DNA of 64,000 nt from Saccharothrix coeruleofusca (GTDB lineage: Bacteria > Actinomycetota > Actinomycetes > Mycobacteriales > Pseudonocardiaceae), in NCBI RefSeq assembly GCF_014648515.1, contig NZ_BMRG01000004.1:600522-664521 (forward strand), given 5' to 3'. Positions 15,895 through 23,873 of this stretch are shown piece by piece. Positions within the stretch are counted from its first letter, which is position 1, and each line of letters begins with the position of its first letter. The position numbers were made by a program, and so were the translations under genes. The notes under the pieces are model-generated. The model had not been told where the DNA came from and made no database searches. It saw only the letters and a list, made by a program, of their open reading frames with translations.

Positions 15895-17048
15895 GGCGTG
15901 GCCGCCCGGTCGCGCACCAGCGCCCGGCGCACCTCGTCCTCGGTGACGTCCTCGGCGATGATCGTGGTGCCCAGCTCGACCGGCAGCACGAAGCGCAGGC
16001 TGCCGTCGCGGATCTGCCGGATCTTGCCCATCGCCGCCAGCACGTCGTCCACGGCGGGCTGCTGGGCCAGCTCGTGCAGCGCCACGGGCAGGCGCAGCCG
16101 CCGGATCAGCCCGATGACCCGGTCGGCCACCTCGGGCACGATCAGCCCGCGTCCGCGAGCCACGTCCACCGCCACCGCCATGCCGAACGCGACGGCCTCG
16201 CCGTGCAGCACGGGGCCGTAGCCGGTGACGGTCTCGACGGCGTGACCGGTGGTGTGCCCGAAGTTCAGCGGCCTGCGCAGGTCCACCTCGTAGGGGTCGC
16301 GGCCGACCAGCTGGGTCTTGATCGCGCCCGCCGCGTGCACCAGCACGTCGATGGCCGGGGAGGCGCAGGCGAGCAGCTCGTCCGCGCAGCGCTCGATGAA
16401 GTCGAACAGCGGCGGGGAGGCGATCACCGCCTTCTTGACCACCTCGGCCAGCCCGGAGCGGACCTGGCGCTCGTCCAGCGTGCGCAGGTGCGCCAAGCAG
16501 GAGATCACCGCCCTGGGCTGGTAGAAGGCGCCGACGAGGTTCTTGGCCTCGCTGTGGTCCACCGCCACCTTGCCGCCGATGCCCGCGTCGACCTGGGCCA
16601 GCAGCGTGGTCGGCACGTTCACGTACGGCACGCCGCGCATGTAGGCGCTGGCGACGAAGCCGACGGTGTCGACCACCACGCCGCCGCCCAGCGCCACCAC
16701 CACGTCGCGGCGGGCGAAGTCGAGCTCGGCCAGCCAGTCGATCAGCTCGAAGGCGGTGGTCAGCGACTTGCTCTTCTCACCCGCCTGCACGGTGGTCGTG
16801 CCCAGCAGCAGGCCGCGCTCGGCCAAGGCGGTGGTGAAGCGCTCCGCGTGCAGGTCGGCCACCACGTGGTCGGTGACCACCGCGGCGCGGTGGCCGTCGA
16901 GTTCGTCCAGCAGCGCCGCCACGGCGCTGTCGACATCGGGCACCACGCGGATGTCGTAGGAGTCGTCCCTGGTGACGTCGACGCGCACCGGGCCCAGACT
17001 GGTCGGCAGAGGGATGTGGTCGCGGATCTGGTAGCCGTGACGGTCCAT
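15891..17048 (-). CDS. Sugar phosphate cyclase (3-dehydroquinate synthase superfamily), probable C7-cyclitol synthase
   Basis: The protein of 385 aa has the NAD loop GGGVVVDTVGF (121-131), YMRG (R138), TTLLAQVD (D154), GGK (K160), KNLVGAFYQP (N170), AEVVK (K205), LNFGHTTGHAVE (H265, H269) and LHGEAVAFGM (H282). These place it in the DHQ synthase superfamily with a complete metal/NAD core. It lacks the HTFSP signature of 2-epi-5-epi-valiolone synthases, and where DHQ synthases have a conserved Asp-Lys-Lys it has Ile-Arg-Gln (343-345). Context with a VldE-like enzyme points to cyclisation of sedoheptulose 7-phosphate to a valiolone isomer. Aminoshikimate-type or true DHQ synthase remains possible. 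ATG preceded by GAGAGGAG. Confidence 0.85.
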   Translation of the reverse strand: MDRHGYQIRDHIPLPTSLGPVRVDVTRDDSYDIRVVPDVDSAVAALLDELDGHRAAVVTDHVVADLHAERFTTALAERGLLLGTTTVQAGEKSKSLTTAFELIDWLAELDFARRDVVVALGGGVVVDTVGFVASAYMRGVPYVNVPTTLLAQVDAGIGGKVAVDHSEAKNLVGAFYQPRAVISCLAHLRTLDERQVRSGLAEVVKKAVIASPPLFDFIERCADELLACASPAIDVLVHAAGAIKTQLVGRDPYEVDLRRPLNFGHTTGHAVETVTGYGPVLHGEAVAFGMAVAVDVARGRGLIVPEVADRVIGLIRRLRLPVALHELAQQPAVDDVLAAMGKIRQIRDGSLRFVLPVELGTTIIAEDVTEDEVRRALVRDRAATP

Positions 17049-17154
17049 CGTTCTCCTCTCGGGGATCACCCGAAAAGGGCACGTGTTGTGTTTCCACCCG
17101 TACCAGAATAACTTAGAGTAGACACCTATGCACTTTAGGTGACAGGAGGTATCC
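17049..17154. promoter_or_regulatory. Divergent promoter of the two pseudosugar operons, with inverted repeat
   Basis: This 106-bp AT-richer gap separates the cyclase and MFS starts. CACCTA (17123-17128) and TAGGTG (17136-17141) form an inverted repeat with a 7-base spacer, placed where promoter elements for the rightward operon would lie. TATTCT on the minus strand (17105-17110) is a -10 candidate for the cyclase operon. One regulator acting at the dyad could set both operons. Confidence 0.5.
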
Positions 17155-18315
17155 GTGCCGGTCAGAGCAGCCACACGCTCCGCTTCCACGGGCCTGATCG
17201 CCGCCGCGGCGAGCTGGGGCCTGTTCTGGGGTGGCTGGGCCGCACTCCTGCCCGGTCTGATCGAGCAGGTGGGCGCGACCGAGGCCCAGTTCGGGCTCGC
17301 CCTGTTCGGCATCCCGGTGGGCGCCCTGCCCGCGATGGTGGCCACCGCACCGCTGGCCAGGGCGCTGCGCGCCTGGACGCTGCCCGTGGTGCTGGTGGCG
17401 TTCGCGGTGGCCTGCGCGCTGCCCGGCCTGGCGACCTCACCGCTGGCGCTGGCCGCCTCGCTGCTGCTGGTGGGCGCCACCTCCGGGGCGATCGAGGTCG
17501 CCCTCAACACCACCACCGCCGCGCACGAGGCGCGCGACGGCGTGCGGCTGTTCAACAAGGTCCACGCCGCCACCCCGCTGGCCATGGTGCTCGCCGCGCC
17601 CGCCGTGGGCCTGGCCAGGCAGAACGGGGTCGCACCGCTGCCGGTGCTGCTGGTGATCGCCGGACTGGTGCTGCTCAGCGCGCTGCTGGCGGTGGACCGC
17701 GACGGGTGGCGGGCGGCCCCGGCCGAACCCGGCCCGCGCCGCTCGGTGGCGCCCCTGCTGATCGCGTTCGGGGTGCTGGCCGCGGTGGTGCTGTTCGTGG
17801 AGAACGCCGTGGAGCAGTGGGGGGCGCTGCACCTGGAGCAGGGCATGGGTGCGGGCCCGCTGCTGGGCAGCGCCGCACCCGCCTGCTACATGGCGGGCCT
17901 GTTCGCCGGGCGGCTGCTGGCGCAGTGGCGCGGCGACCGGGTCTCCGGTCGCGCGCTGGTGCTGACCGGGGGTGCGCTGGGCGCGGTCGGCATCGGCACG
18001 GCCGCGCTGGCCGCGCGGGCCGGGCTGCCCCCGGCGCTCGCGCTGGCCGGGTTCGCGATCGCGGGCGTGGGACTGGCCCCGGCGCTGCCGACGCTGCTGG
18101 GCCTGGCGGGCGCGGCCGTCGACGACGCGCGCCGCCCCGGCGCCATCGCCGCCGTCACCACGCTGTCCTACCTCGGCTTCCTGGTCAGCCCGCCGGTGGT
18201 GGGCGTGATGGCGGGCGCCTGGGGGCTCACCCCGGCGCTGACCGCCGTGGCGTGCGGGGGCCTGCTCGTGGCCGCCGCGTCGATCGTGGTGCGCGCACCG
18301 GGAACGGCGTCATGA
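17155..18315 (+). CDS. MFS transporter, probable exporter of the pseudosugar product
   Basis: The 386-aa protein has about 12 hydrophobic segments (GLIAAAASWGLFWGGWAALLPG first, LLIAFGVLAAVVLFVENAVEQWG at the second half). The GTG at 17155 follows AGGAGGT at a good spacing. It is the first gene of the rightward operon and its stop overlaps the next start (ATGA), so it is co-translated with the biosynthetic genes. Export of the cyclitol product, or its uptake, is inferred from position only. Confidence 0.85.
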   Translation: MPVRAATRSASTGLIAAAASWGLFWGGWAALLPGLIEQVGATEAQFGLALFGIPVGALPAMVATAPLARALRAWTLPVVLVAFAVACALPGLATSPLALAASLLLVGATSGAIEVALNTTTAAHEARDGVRLFNKVHAATPLAMVLAAPAVGLARQNGVAPLPVLLVIAGLVLLSALLAVDRDGWRAAPAEPGPRRSVAPLLIAFGVLAAVVLFVENAVEQWGALHLEQGMGAGPLLGSAAPACYMAGLFAGRLLAQWRGDRVSGRALVLTGGALGAVGIGTAALAARAGLPPALALAGFAIAGVGLAPALPTLLGLAGAAVDDARRPGAIAAVTTLSYLGFLVSPPVVGVMAGAWGLTPALTAVACGGLLVAAASIVVRAPGTAS

Positions 18316-19226
18316 GGGCGCTCGTGGTCGGCAGCGGCTACCTCGGCGGCACGATCGCCGCGCACCTGCGCGAACGCGGCGACCACGCGGTGGTCTGCTC
18401 CCGACGGCGCCCCACCGCCGCCTCCGCCGCGGGCCTGCCGTGGCACCCGCTGGACGTTCGGGACCCCGAAGCCTGCCGGGCGGCGGTGCGCGAGCACTCC
18501 CCCGACGCGCTGGTGGCGGTGCACGGCCCGTCCGACATCACCTGGTGCGAGGCCAACCCCGAGGCCGCGCGGGCCGCGCACACCGGCGGCGCCCGGCACC
18601 TGGCCGACGCCGCGGACGGCCGCCCGGTGCTGCTGATCTCCACCGACAACGTCTTCGACGGCAGCAGGCCCAGCAGCGGCGAGTCCGCCCCGACCAGCCC
18701 CGCCAACGCCTACGGCGCGGCCAAGCTCGCCGCCGAGCGCACCCTGCTCGACACCGGTGCGGCGCTGGCGCTGCGGGTGAGCCTGGTGCACGGCTGGGAC
18801 CCCGACGGGCTGCGCCCCAACTTCGCCACCACCTGCGCCCGGACCCTGCGTGCGGGCCAGGTCCTGCGGGTACCCGACGACCACTGGAACACCCCGGTGC
18901 ACGTCGACGACGTGGCCGCCTGGACCGCGGCGCTGCTGGCCGCCGGGCGCACCGGGGTGCTGCACCTGGGCGGCCCGGACCGGCTGTCGCGCTACGAGTG
19001 GGCGCTGCGCATCGCCGCCGCGCTGGGAGCCGACGCGGACCTGGTGCGGCCCGCCAAGCGCGCCGACGGGCCGTACGCCTGCCGCCCGGAGAACGCCTGC
19101 CTGCACAGCGAGCGGGCGGACTCGCTGCCCGAGCTGGCGGGCCTGGAGCCGGAGGGGGTGGACGAGAGCGCGCGGAGGTTGTCCGAAGCACTGGGCAAGA
19201 CGCACCGAGCAGTGGAGGACCGTTGA
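18312..19226 (+). CDS. RmlD-like NAD(P)-dependent reductase (extended SDR)
   Basis: The protein of 304 aa has the nucleotide motif GSGYLGG (8-14), LLISTDNVFDG with the catalytic Ser/Thr, and YGAAK as the catalytic Tyr-Lys pair, as in dTDP-4-dehydrorhamnose reductases. In this operon a reductase is needed to turn a cyclitol ketone into the alcohol that is activated as an NDP-cyclitol, so I infer that role. It overlaps the MFS stop by 4 nt and its own stop overlaps the TTG start of the next gene (TTGA). Confidence 0.82.
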   Translation: MRALVVGSGYLGGTIAAHLRERGDHAVVCSRRRPTAASAAGLPWHPLDVRDPEACRAAVREHSPDALVAVHGPSDITWCEANPEAARAAHTGGARHLADAADGRPVLLISTDNVFDGSRPSSGESAPTSPANAYGAAKLAAERTLLDTGAALALRVSLVHGWDPDGLRPNFATTCARTLRAGQVLRVPDDHWNTPVHVDDVAAWTAALLAAGRTGVLHLGGPDRLSRYEWALRIAAALGADADLVRPAKRADGPYACRPENACLHSERADSLPELAGLEPEGVDESARRLSEALGKTHRAVEDR

Positions 19227-20650
19227 CCGACAAGCACCTGTTCCTGGCGAGCAAGCGGGCCGTCGTCACCTACGCGCCGGACGAGGACACCGGCGAGCTG
19301 CGGGCGTGGCTGGCTCCCGGCGGCACCGGCAACGTGGTCGCCGAGCAGGCGGGCTACCTGGACGTGTCGTGGATCGTCAGCGCCGACACCGAGGACGACC
19401 ACAAGGCCGCCGAGCAGCACCCCGACGGTTCGGTCGTGGAGCTGCCCTCGGGCCGCACCATCCGGGTCCACCAGCTGCGCCACGACCGCGAGATGTTCCG
19501 GGTGGTGCAGGACTTCTTCACCGCCGAGCTGATGTGGGCGGGCAACAACTACGGCTGGGACCGCTGGACCACGCCCACCTTCGGCGCGGAGACCCGGCGG
19601 GCGTGGGAGCGGTTCGCCGAGTTCACCGGCGACTTCGCCGACGAGATGATCACCCGCTCCGCCGACGACCCCGACCCGGTCTACCTGGTGCACGACTACC
19701 AGCTGGTGTGCGTGCCCGCGCGGATCAGGGCGCACCGGCCGGACGCGCCGATCCTGCTGTTCGTGCACATCCCGTGGCCGTCGGCGGACTACTGGCGCAT
19801 CCTGCCCAGGCCGATCCGGGTCGAGGTGCTGGAGGGGATGCTGGCCGCCGACGTGATCGGCTTCTTCACCAGCCGGTGGACCGGGAACTTCCTGTCCTGC
19901 GTCGCCGACCTGCTGCCCGACGCCGAGGTCGACCACGCCGCCGCCGAGGTCCGCTGGCGCGGGCGCACCACGCGGGTGCGCACCCAGCCGCTGGGCTACA
20001 GCCCCGAGACGCTGGCCCGCCGCCGGTCCAAGCTGCCGGAGGGCATCGCCGAGTGGGCGGGTGAGCACCGGCTGGTCGTCCACTCCGGACGGACCGACCC
20101 CATCAAGAACGGTTGGCGCGCGGTGCGGGCGTTCGTCCAGGCGGTGCGGGACAACCCGGAGCTGCGCGGCACGCGGATGCTGGTGCGGATGAACCCCAAC
20201 CGGCTCTACGTCCCGGCCAACGCCGACTACGTGCGGCGGGTCGAGGAGGAGGTCGCCGCGGCCAACGCCGAGCTCGGCGAGGACACCGTGCGCACGCACT
20301 GCGACAACGACGTGGACCACACCTTCGGCTGCTTCGAGCGAGCCGACCTGCTGGTGTTCAACTCCACTGTGGACGGCCAGAACCTCAGCGTGTTCGAGGC
20401 GCCGCTGGTCAACCGGCGCGACGCGGACGTGGTGCTGTCGGAGATGACCGGCGCGGCGGAGATCTTGGCCCCGGTGTGCCGCACGGTCAACCCGCAGGAC
20501 GTCGTGGAGCAGGCCGAGGCCATCGCCGCCGGCCTGCTGTCCTCTCCGGAGGAACGCGCGCGGGCCGCCGAGGTGCGCCGCGACACCGCCCGGCCGTGGA
20601 CGCTGGAGCGGTGGGTGGACACCCAGCTGGAAAGCCTGGGGCTGCGCTGA
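19223..20650 (+). CDS. vldE: VldE-like pseudoglycosyltransferase (GT20 fold, validoxylamine A 7'-phosphate synthase homologue)
   Basis: The protein of 475 aa has the trehalose-6-phosphate synthase fold but matches VldE/ValL of validamycin biosynthesis in its N-terminal loop (WLAPGGTGNVVAEQAG, ~29-44) and in AANNYGWDRW-type and LLFVHIPWPSADYWRILP segments. D158, H182 and R290/K295 (HSGRTDPIKN) fall at the positions of the known VldE acceptor and diphosphate residues; RMNPNRLYVPANADYV and NSTVDGQNLSVFEAPLVN complete the donor site. VldE joins GDP-valienol to validamine 7-phosphate through a C-N bond with retention. TTG start with GGAGG five bases upstream; length close to VldE. Confidence 0.9.
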   Translation: MTDKHLFLASKRAVVTYAPDEDTGELRAWLAPGGTGNVVAEQAGYLDVSWIVSADTEDDHKAAEQHPDGSVVELPSGRTIRVHQLRHDREMFRVVQDFFTAELMWAGNNYGWDRWTTPTFGAETRRAWERFAEFTGDFADEMITRSADDPDPVYLVHDYQLVCVPARIRAHRPDAPILLFVHIPWPSADYWRILPRPIRVEVLEGMLAADVIGFFTSRWTGNFLSCVADLLPDAEVDHAAAEVRWRGRTTRVRTQPLGYSPETLARRRSKLPEGIAEWAGEHRLVVHSGRTDPIKNGWRAVRAFVQAVRDNPELRGTRMLVRMNPNRLYVPANADYVRRVEEEVAAANAELGEDTVRTHCDNDVDHTFGCFERADLLVFNSTVDGQNLSVFEAPLVNRRDADVVLSEMTGAAEILAPVCRTVNPQDVVEQAEAIAAGLLSSPEERARAAEVRRDTARPWTLERWVDTQLESLGLR

Positions 20651-21918
20651 TGAACCCGCTCACCGGCGTCGACCCCCGCGAGCACGCCTACTACGAGCTG
20701 GGCGACGCGCTGCTGGTGCGCGGCGAGGGCGTGCGCGTCTGGGACTCCACCGGCCGCGAGCACCTCGACTGCGTGTCCGGCACGTTCAACCTGGTGCTGG
20801 GGCACAACCACCCGGCCGTGGTCGCGGCGGTCAAGGAGCAGGCGGAGGAACTGGTGTTCGCCAGCTCCTCGTTCCAGACTGGCCCGACCAACGAGGTGAT
20901 GCGGCAGCTGGTGGAGCTCAGCCCGGCCAACCTCACGCGGGTCAACCTGCGCAGCTCCGGCGGCTCCACCGCCAACGAGGGCGCGATCAAGATCGCCCAG
21001 TGGCACACCGGCAAGCGCGACGTGATCGTGCCCTTCCGCGGCCACCTCGGGCAGAGCATCGCCACCGCCAGCTACAACGGCACCTCGCGGATGCGCGCCC
21101 CGTTCCCCTACCACCTGCCCGGTGCGGTGCGGGTGCCCGACGCCTACTGCCACCGCTGCTTCTACCGGCAGACACCGGATTCGTGCGGGCTGTGGTGCGT
21201 CGACCGCATCGAGGACTTCATCACCTACGCCTCCTCCGGCAGCGTGGCGGCGATGGTCGTCGAACCGATCAGCGGTGTCGGCGGCAACGTGGTGCCGCCG
21301 CCGGGTTACCTCCAGCGGCTCAAGGAGTTCTGCGAGGCGCGGGAGATCGTGCTGATCTTCGACGAGAACCAGACCGGCATGGGCCGCACGGGACACCTGT
21401 TCGCGGCCGACCACTTCGGCGTCAGCCCGCACATCATCACCACCTCCAAGGGCCTGACCGGCAGCGGGCTGCCGCTGGCCGCGATCCTCACCGAGGAGCG
21501 CCTGACCGGGATGCCCAGGTCCATGCACGGCTTCACCTACGGCAGCCACACCCTCTCGGCCGCCGCCGCGACCGTGACGCTGGAGATCGTGCGGCAGCCG
21601 GAGTTCCTGGCCAACGTGCGCGCGACCGGCGCGGTGCTGCTGGAGCGGCTGACCGCGCTGCGGGCCGATCACCCCTGCGTGGACGACGTGCGCGGCGTCG
21701 GCCTGATGCTGGGCGTGGAGCTGGCCGAGCCGGACGGGTCGCGCTCGCCGCGGCTGGCCGCCGCGCTGAACCGGGCGCTGGCCCAGCGCGGTGTGATCAC
21801 CAGGGTTTCCGAGCACGGCGAGGGCAACGTGATCGAGCTGCGCCCGCCCCTGGTGCTGACCGTCGAGGACGCCCACCTGATCGCCGACCGGTTCGGCGAG
21901 GCGTTGGAGATGCTGTAG
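20650..21918 (+). CDS. Class III PLP-dependent aminotransferase, probable aminocyclitol-forming
   Basis: The 422-aa protein has the class III pattern: FDENQTGMGRTG (PLP Asp ~238), ITTSKGLTG (Schiff-base Lys ~267), HPAVVAAVKEQ and GSHTLSAAAATVTL. A Cys-rich stretch, CHRCFYRQTPDSCGLWC (~164-180), is unusual for the class and could bind a metal or be structural. In the pathway it would aminate a cyclitol ketone to the aminocyclitol acceptor of the pseudoglycosyltransferase. The ATG overlaps the previous stop by one base (TGATG). Confidence 0.88.
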   Translation: MNPLTGVDPREHAYYELGDALLVRGEGVRVWDSTGREHLDCVSGTFNLVLGHNHPAVVAAVKEQAEELVFASSSFQTGPTNEVMRQLVELSPANLTRVNLRSSGGSTANEGAIKIAQWHTGKRDVIVPFRGHLGQSIATASYNGTSRMRAPFPYHLPGAVRVPDAYCHRCFYRQTPDSCGLWCVDRIEDFITYASSGSVAAMVVEPISGVGGNVVPPPGYLQRLKEFCEAREIVLIFDENQTGMGRTGHLFAADHFGVSPHIITTSKGLTGSGLPLAAILTEERLTGMPRSMHGFTYGSHTLSAAAATVTLEIVRQPEFLANVRATGAVLLERLTALRADHPCVDDVRGVGLMLGVELAEPDGSRSPRLAAALNRALAQRGVITRVSEHGEGNVIELRPPLVLTVEDAHLIADRFGEALEML

Positions 21919-22908
21919 GTGCGCGCGGTGCACCTGTCGACGGCGGGGCCGGTGCTCTCCGCCGGTCCACCCGTGCGACCGGAGGGCGCGCACGGGGTGC
22001 TCGTGCGCACCGAGCTGATGGGCGTGTGCCGCTCCGACCTCAAGGAGGTCACGGGCACGCGCGGTGGACCGGGACAGTTCGGGCACGAGCTGGTGGGCGA
22101 GGTCGTGGACAGCACCACGGCGCGGCTGCCGCCGGGCACGCGGGTGTGCCTCGACCCCAACCCGCCCGTGCGGCGCGGCACCGGCTTCGCCGAACAGCTG
22201 TGGGTGTGCGGCGAGGAGGACGCCGTGGCGCGGGCGCTGCCGGTCGCCCCACCGGGGGTGGCCGCGCGGCGCCTGGTGTTCGCCGAGCCCGCGGCGTGCG
22301 CGGCGCACTGCCTGACCTCGGCTGTCCGCCATCGCGGCGCGGACCTGCGCGGCGCGGCGGTGTGCGTGCTGGGGGCGGGCGTGGCCGGGGTGCTGATCGC
22401 GGCGCTGGCCCGCCGGGCGGGGGCGGTGGCGTCGCTGCGCAACCGCACCCCTGACCGGCTGGACTTCCTGCGCGACAACGGGGTCCTGCCGGAGGAGGTG
22501 TCGCGCACGGTGGCCCCGGACAGCCAGGACGTCGTCGTCGTGGCGGCCAGTTTCGTCTTCCCGGACCTGCTGGAGGAGGCGCTGCGCCTGCTCCGCCCCG
22601 GCGGGCTGGTGCTGCTCTACGGCGGCACCCGCGCCGGGGACCGGTTGCCGGGGCTGGACTGCGACCTGGACGGCGTGCGGCGCGGCGAGCGGGCGGTTCC
22701 CGCGCGGTGGCGGGGCAAGCCGGTGGTCGTGGGCGGCAGCTACGGCACCAGCACGGCCGATTTCGCGCTGGCGCTGGAAGCCCTGGTGGACGACGGGCTG
22801 GGCGTGGAACGCCTGGTGACGCGGGCAGTCGACCTCGCCGACCTGCCGGACGTGCTGCGCGAACTGGCCGTGACGCGGCACCTGGGCAAGGTGCTGGTGA
22901 CCCCCTGA
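21919..22908 (+). CDS. MDR-superfamily (zinc-type) dehydrogenase, probable cyclitol oxidoreductase
   Basis: The protein of 329 aa has GVCRSDLKE (catalytic-zinc Cys), FGHELVGEV (His-Glu) and the cofactor motif GAGVAGVL (~152-159). The four-Cys structural zinc lobe of classical alcohol dehydrogenases is absent. Validamycin-type pathways need a reductase between cyclitol ketones, and this gene directly abuts the aminotransferase stop, so I infer that role. GTG start directly after TAG. Last gene of the operon; it meets the convergent hydrolase after seven bases. Confidence 0.85.
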   Translation: MRAVHLSTAGPVLSAGPPVRPEGAHGVLVRTELMGVCRSDLKEVTGTRGGPGQFGHELVGEVVDSTTARLPPGTRVCLDPNPPVRRGTGFAEQLWVCGEEDAVARALPVAPPGVAARRLVFAEPAACAAHCLTSAVRHRGADLRGAAVCVLGAGVAGVLIAALARRAGAVASLRNRTPDRLDFLRDNGVLPEEVSRTVAPDSQDVVVVAASFVFPDLLEEALRLLRPGGLVLLYGGTRAGDRLPGLDCDLDGVRRGERAVPARWRGKPVVVGGSYGTSTADFALALEALVDDGLGVERLVTRAVDLADLPDVLRELAVTRHLGKVLVTP

Positions 22909-22915
22909 TCCGCGC

Positions 22916-23773
22916 TCACCCCGGCAGATCTGCGGCCAGGAAGGGGTCGAGTAGCGCGAGCAGCGCGTCGGGGCGGTCGAGCGGGATGATGTGGCCGCAG
23001 TCCTGGAGGTGGTGCCCGACCAGGTCGTCGGCGATGGGACGGAGTTGGCGTTCGAGCGCGGTGCCTACGGGGTGGGAGCCGACGGCCATGGTGGGCGTGG
23101 TCAACCGGGCCATCGCGACCGCTTCCCGGATCTGCCGCGCGCTGGTGGGCAGGGCCCGGTAGTAGGAGAACGCGCAGCGCAGGGCCTCGCTCCCGGTGTA
23201 CGCCTGGACGAAGGCCGCGCGGATGTCGTCGGGCACCCCTCGCCCGAGCGTCCCCGCGTCGAGGAACCAGTTGATGTACGGGGCCTCGTTGCCCGCCAGG
23301 ACGGTCTCGGCAAGGCCGGGGACGGCGTGGAAGCCGAACCACCACGGGAGGCCGCGCCCGACGATGTTCTCCGCTCCGGGCAGGTCGCCGACCACGCCCT
23401 CCATCACGACCAGGCGACGGACGAGGTTCGGCCTGCGCAGCGCGAGCAGGACGGCCGGGGCGACGCCCGCGTCGATGCCGACCACCGCCGCCGAGGACTC
23501 GCCGAGCGCGTCGAGCAGCGCTTCGGCGTCGGCGGCGAGGGTGCCCGCGTCGTAGCCCTCGACGGCCCGCGCGCTGGCGCCGAAGCCGCGCAGGTCCGGG
23601 GCGATGACCCGGTAGCGCCCGGCCAGCCGGTCCATGGTGCCGCTCCAGAGCCGCCAGGTGTGCGGGAAGCCGTGCAGCAGCAGGACCGCGGGCCCACCCC
23701 CGGCGATCGCGACGTTGAGCTCGACGCCGTTGACCTCGACGCGGCGCAGGTGGTGTGCGGTGGTGACGGGCAC
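22916..23773 (-). CDS. Alpha/beta hydrolase, epoxide-hydrolase-like
   Basis: The protein of 285 aa has LLLHGFPHTWRLW (oxyanion HGFP), APDLRGFGAS and VVGIDAGVAPAV, which puts Asp at the nucleophile position (GxDxG) as in epoxide hydrolases and haloalkane dehalogenases. DCGHIIPLDRPDALL carries the catalytic His. The usual GHDxG is changed to GIDAG, so the His before the nucleophile is lost. The GTG at 23773 follows GGAGGA. It is divergent from an HxlR regulator with GGTTACC repeats between, so it is probably that regulator's target. Confidence 0.85.
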   Translation of the reverse strand: MPVTTAHHLRRVEVNGVELNVAIAGGGPAVLLLHGFPHTWRLWSGTMDRLAGRYRVIAPDLRGFGASARAVEGYDAGTLAADAEALLDALGESSAAVVGIDAGVAPAVLLALRRPNLVRRLVVMEGVVGDLPGAENIVGRGLPWWFGFHAVPGLAETVLAGNEAPYINWFLDAGTLGRGVPDDIRAAFVQAYTGSEALRCAFSYYRALPTSARQIREAVAMARLTTPTMAVGSHPVGTALERQLRPIADDLVGHHLQDCGHIIPLDRPDALLALLDPFLAADLPG

Positions 23774-23789
23774 GACGGCTCCTCCACGT

Positions 23790-23824
23790 GGTTACCATTG
23801 GTTACCACAAAACGATAGGTAACC
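23790..23824. promoter_or_regulatory. HxlR operator: repeated GGTTACC boxes
   Basis: GGTTACC occurs at 23790-23796 and 23800-23806 (10 bp apart, one helical turn) and as its reverse complement GGTAACC at 23818-23824. The boxes lie in the shared intergenic region, positioned to block the hydrolase promoter and the regulator's own. Confidence 0.7.
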
Positions 23825-23873
23825 GCTGTGCCGCTCGGTAGAAGGCACTTTCAGGGAAGGTGGTGAGCCGCAG

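Noticed and set aside
15891-17048. Calling the cyclase a 2-epi-5-epi-valiolone synthase outright
   Set aside because: The HTFSP signature is missing and DHQ-synthase-type residues are retained, so the exact class is left open.
15891-17846. Extended frame of the cyclase upstream to 17846
   Set aside because: The extra N-terminal 266 residues run antisense across the MFS gene and the promoter. ATG 17048 has a Shine-Dalgarno and matches the family N-terminus.
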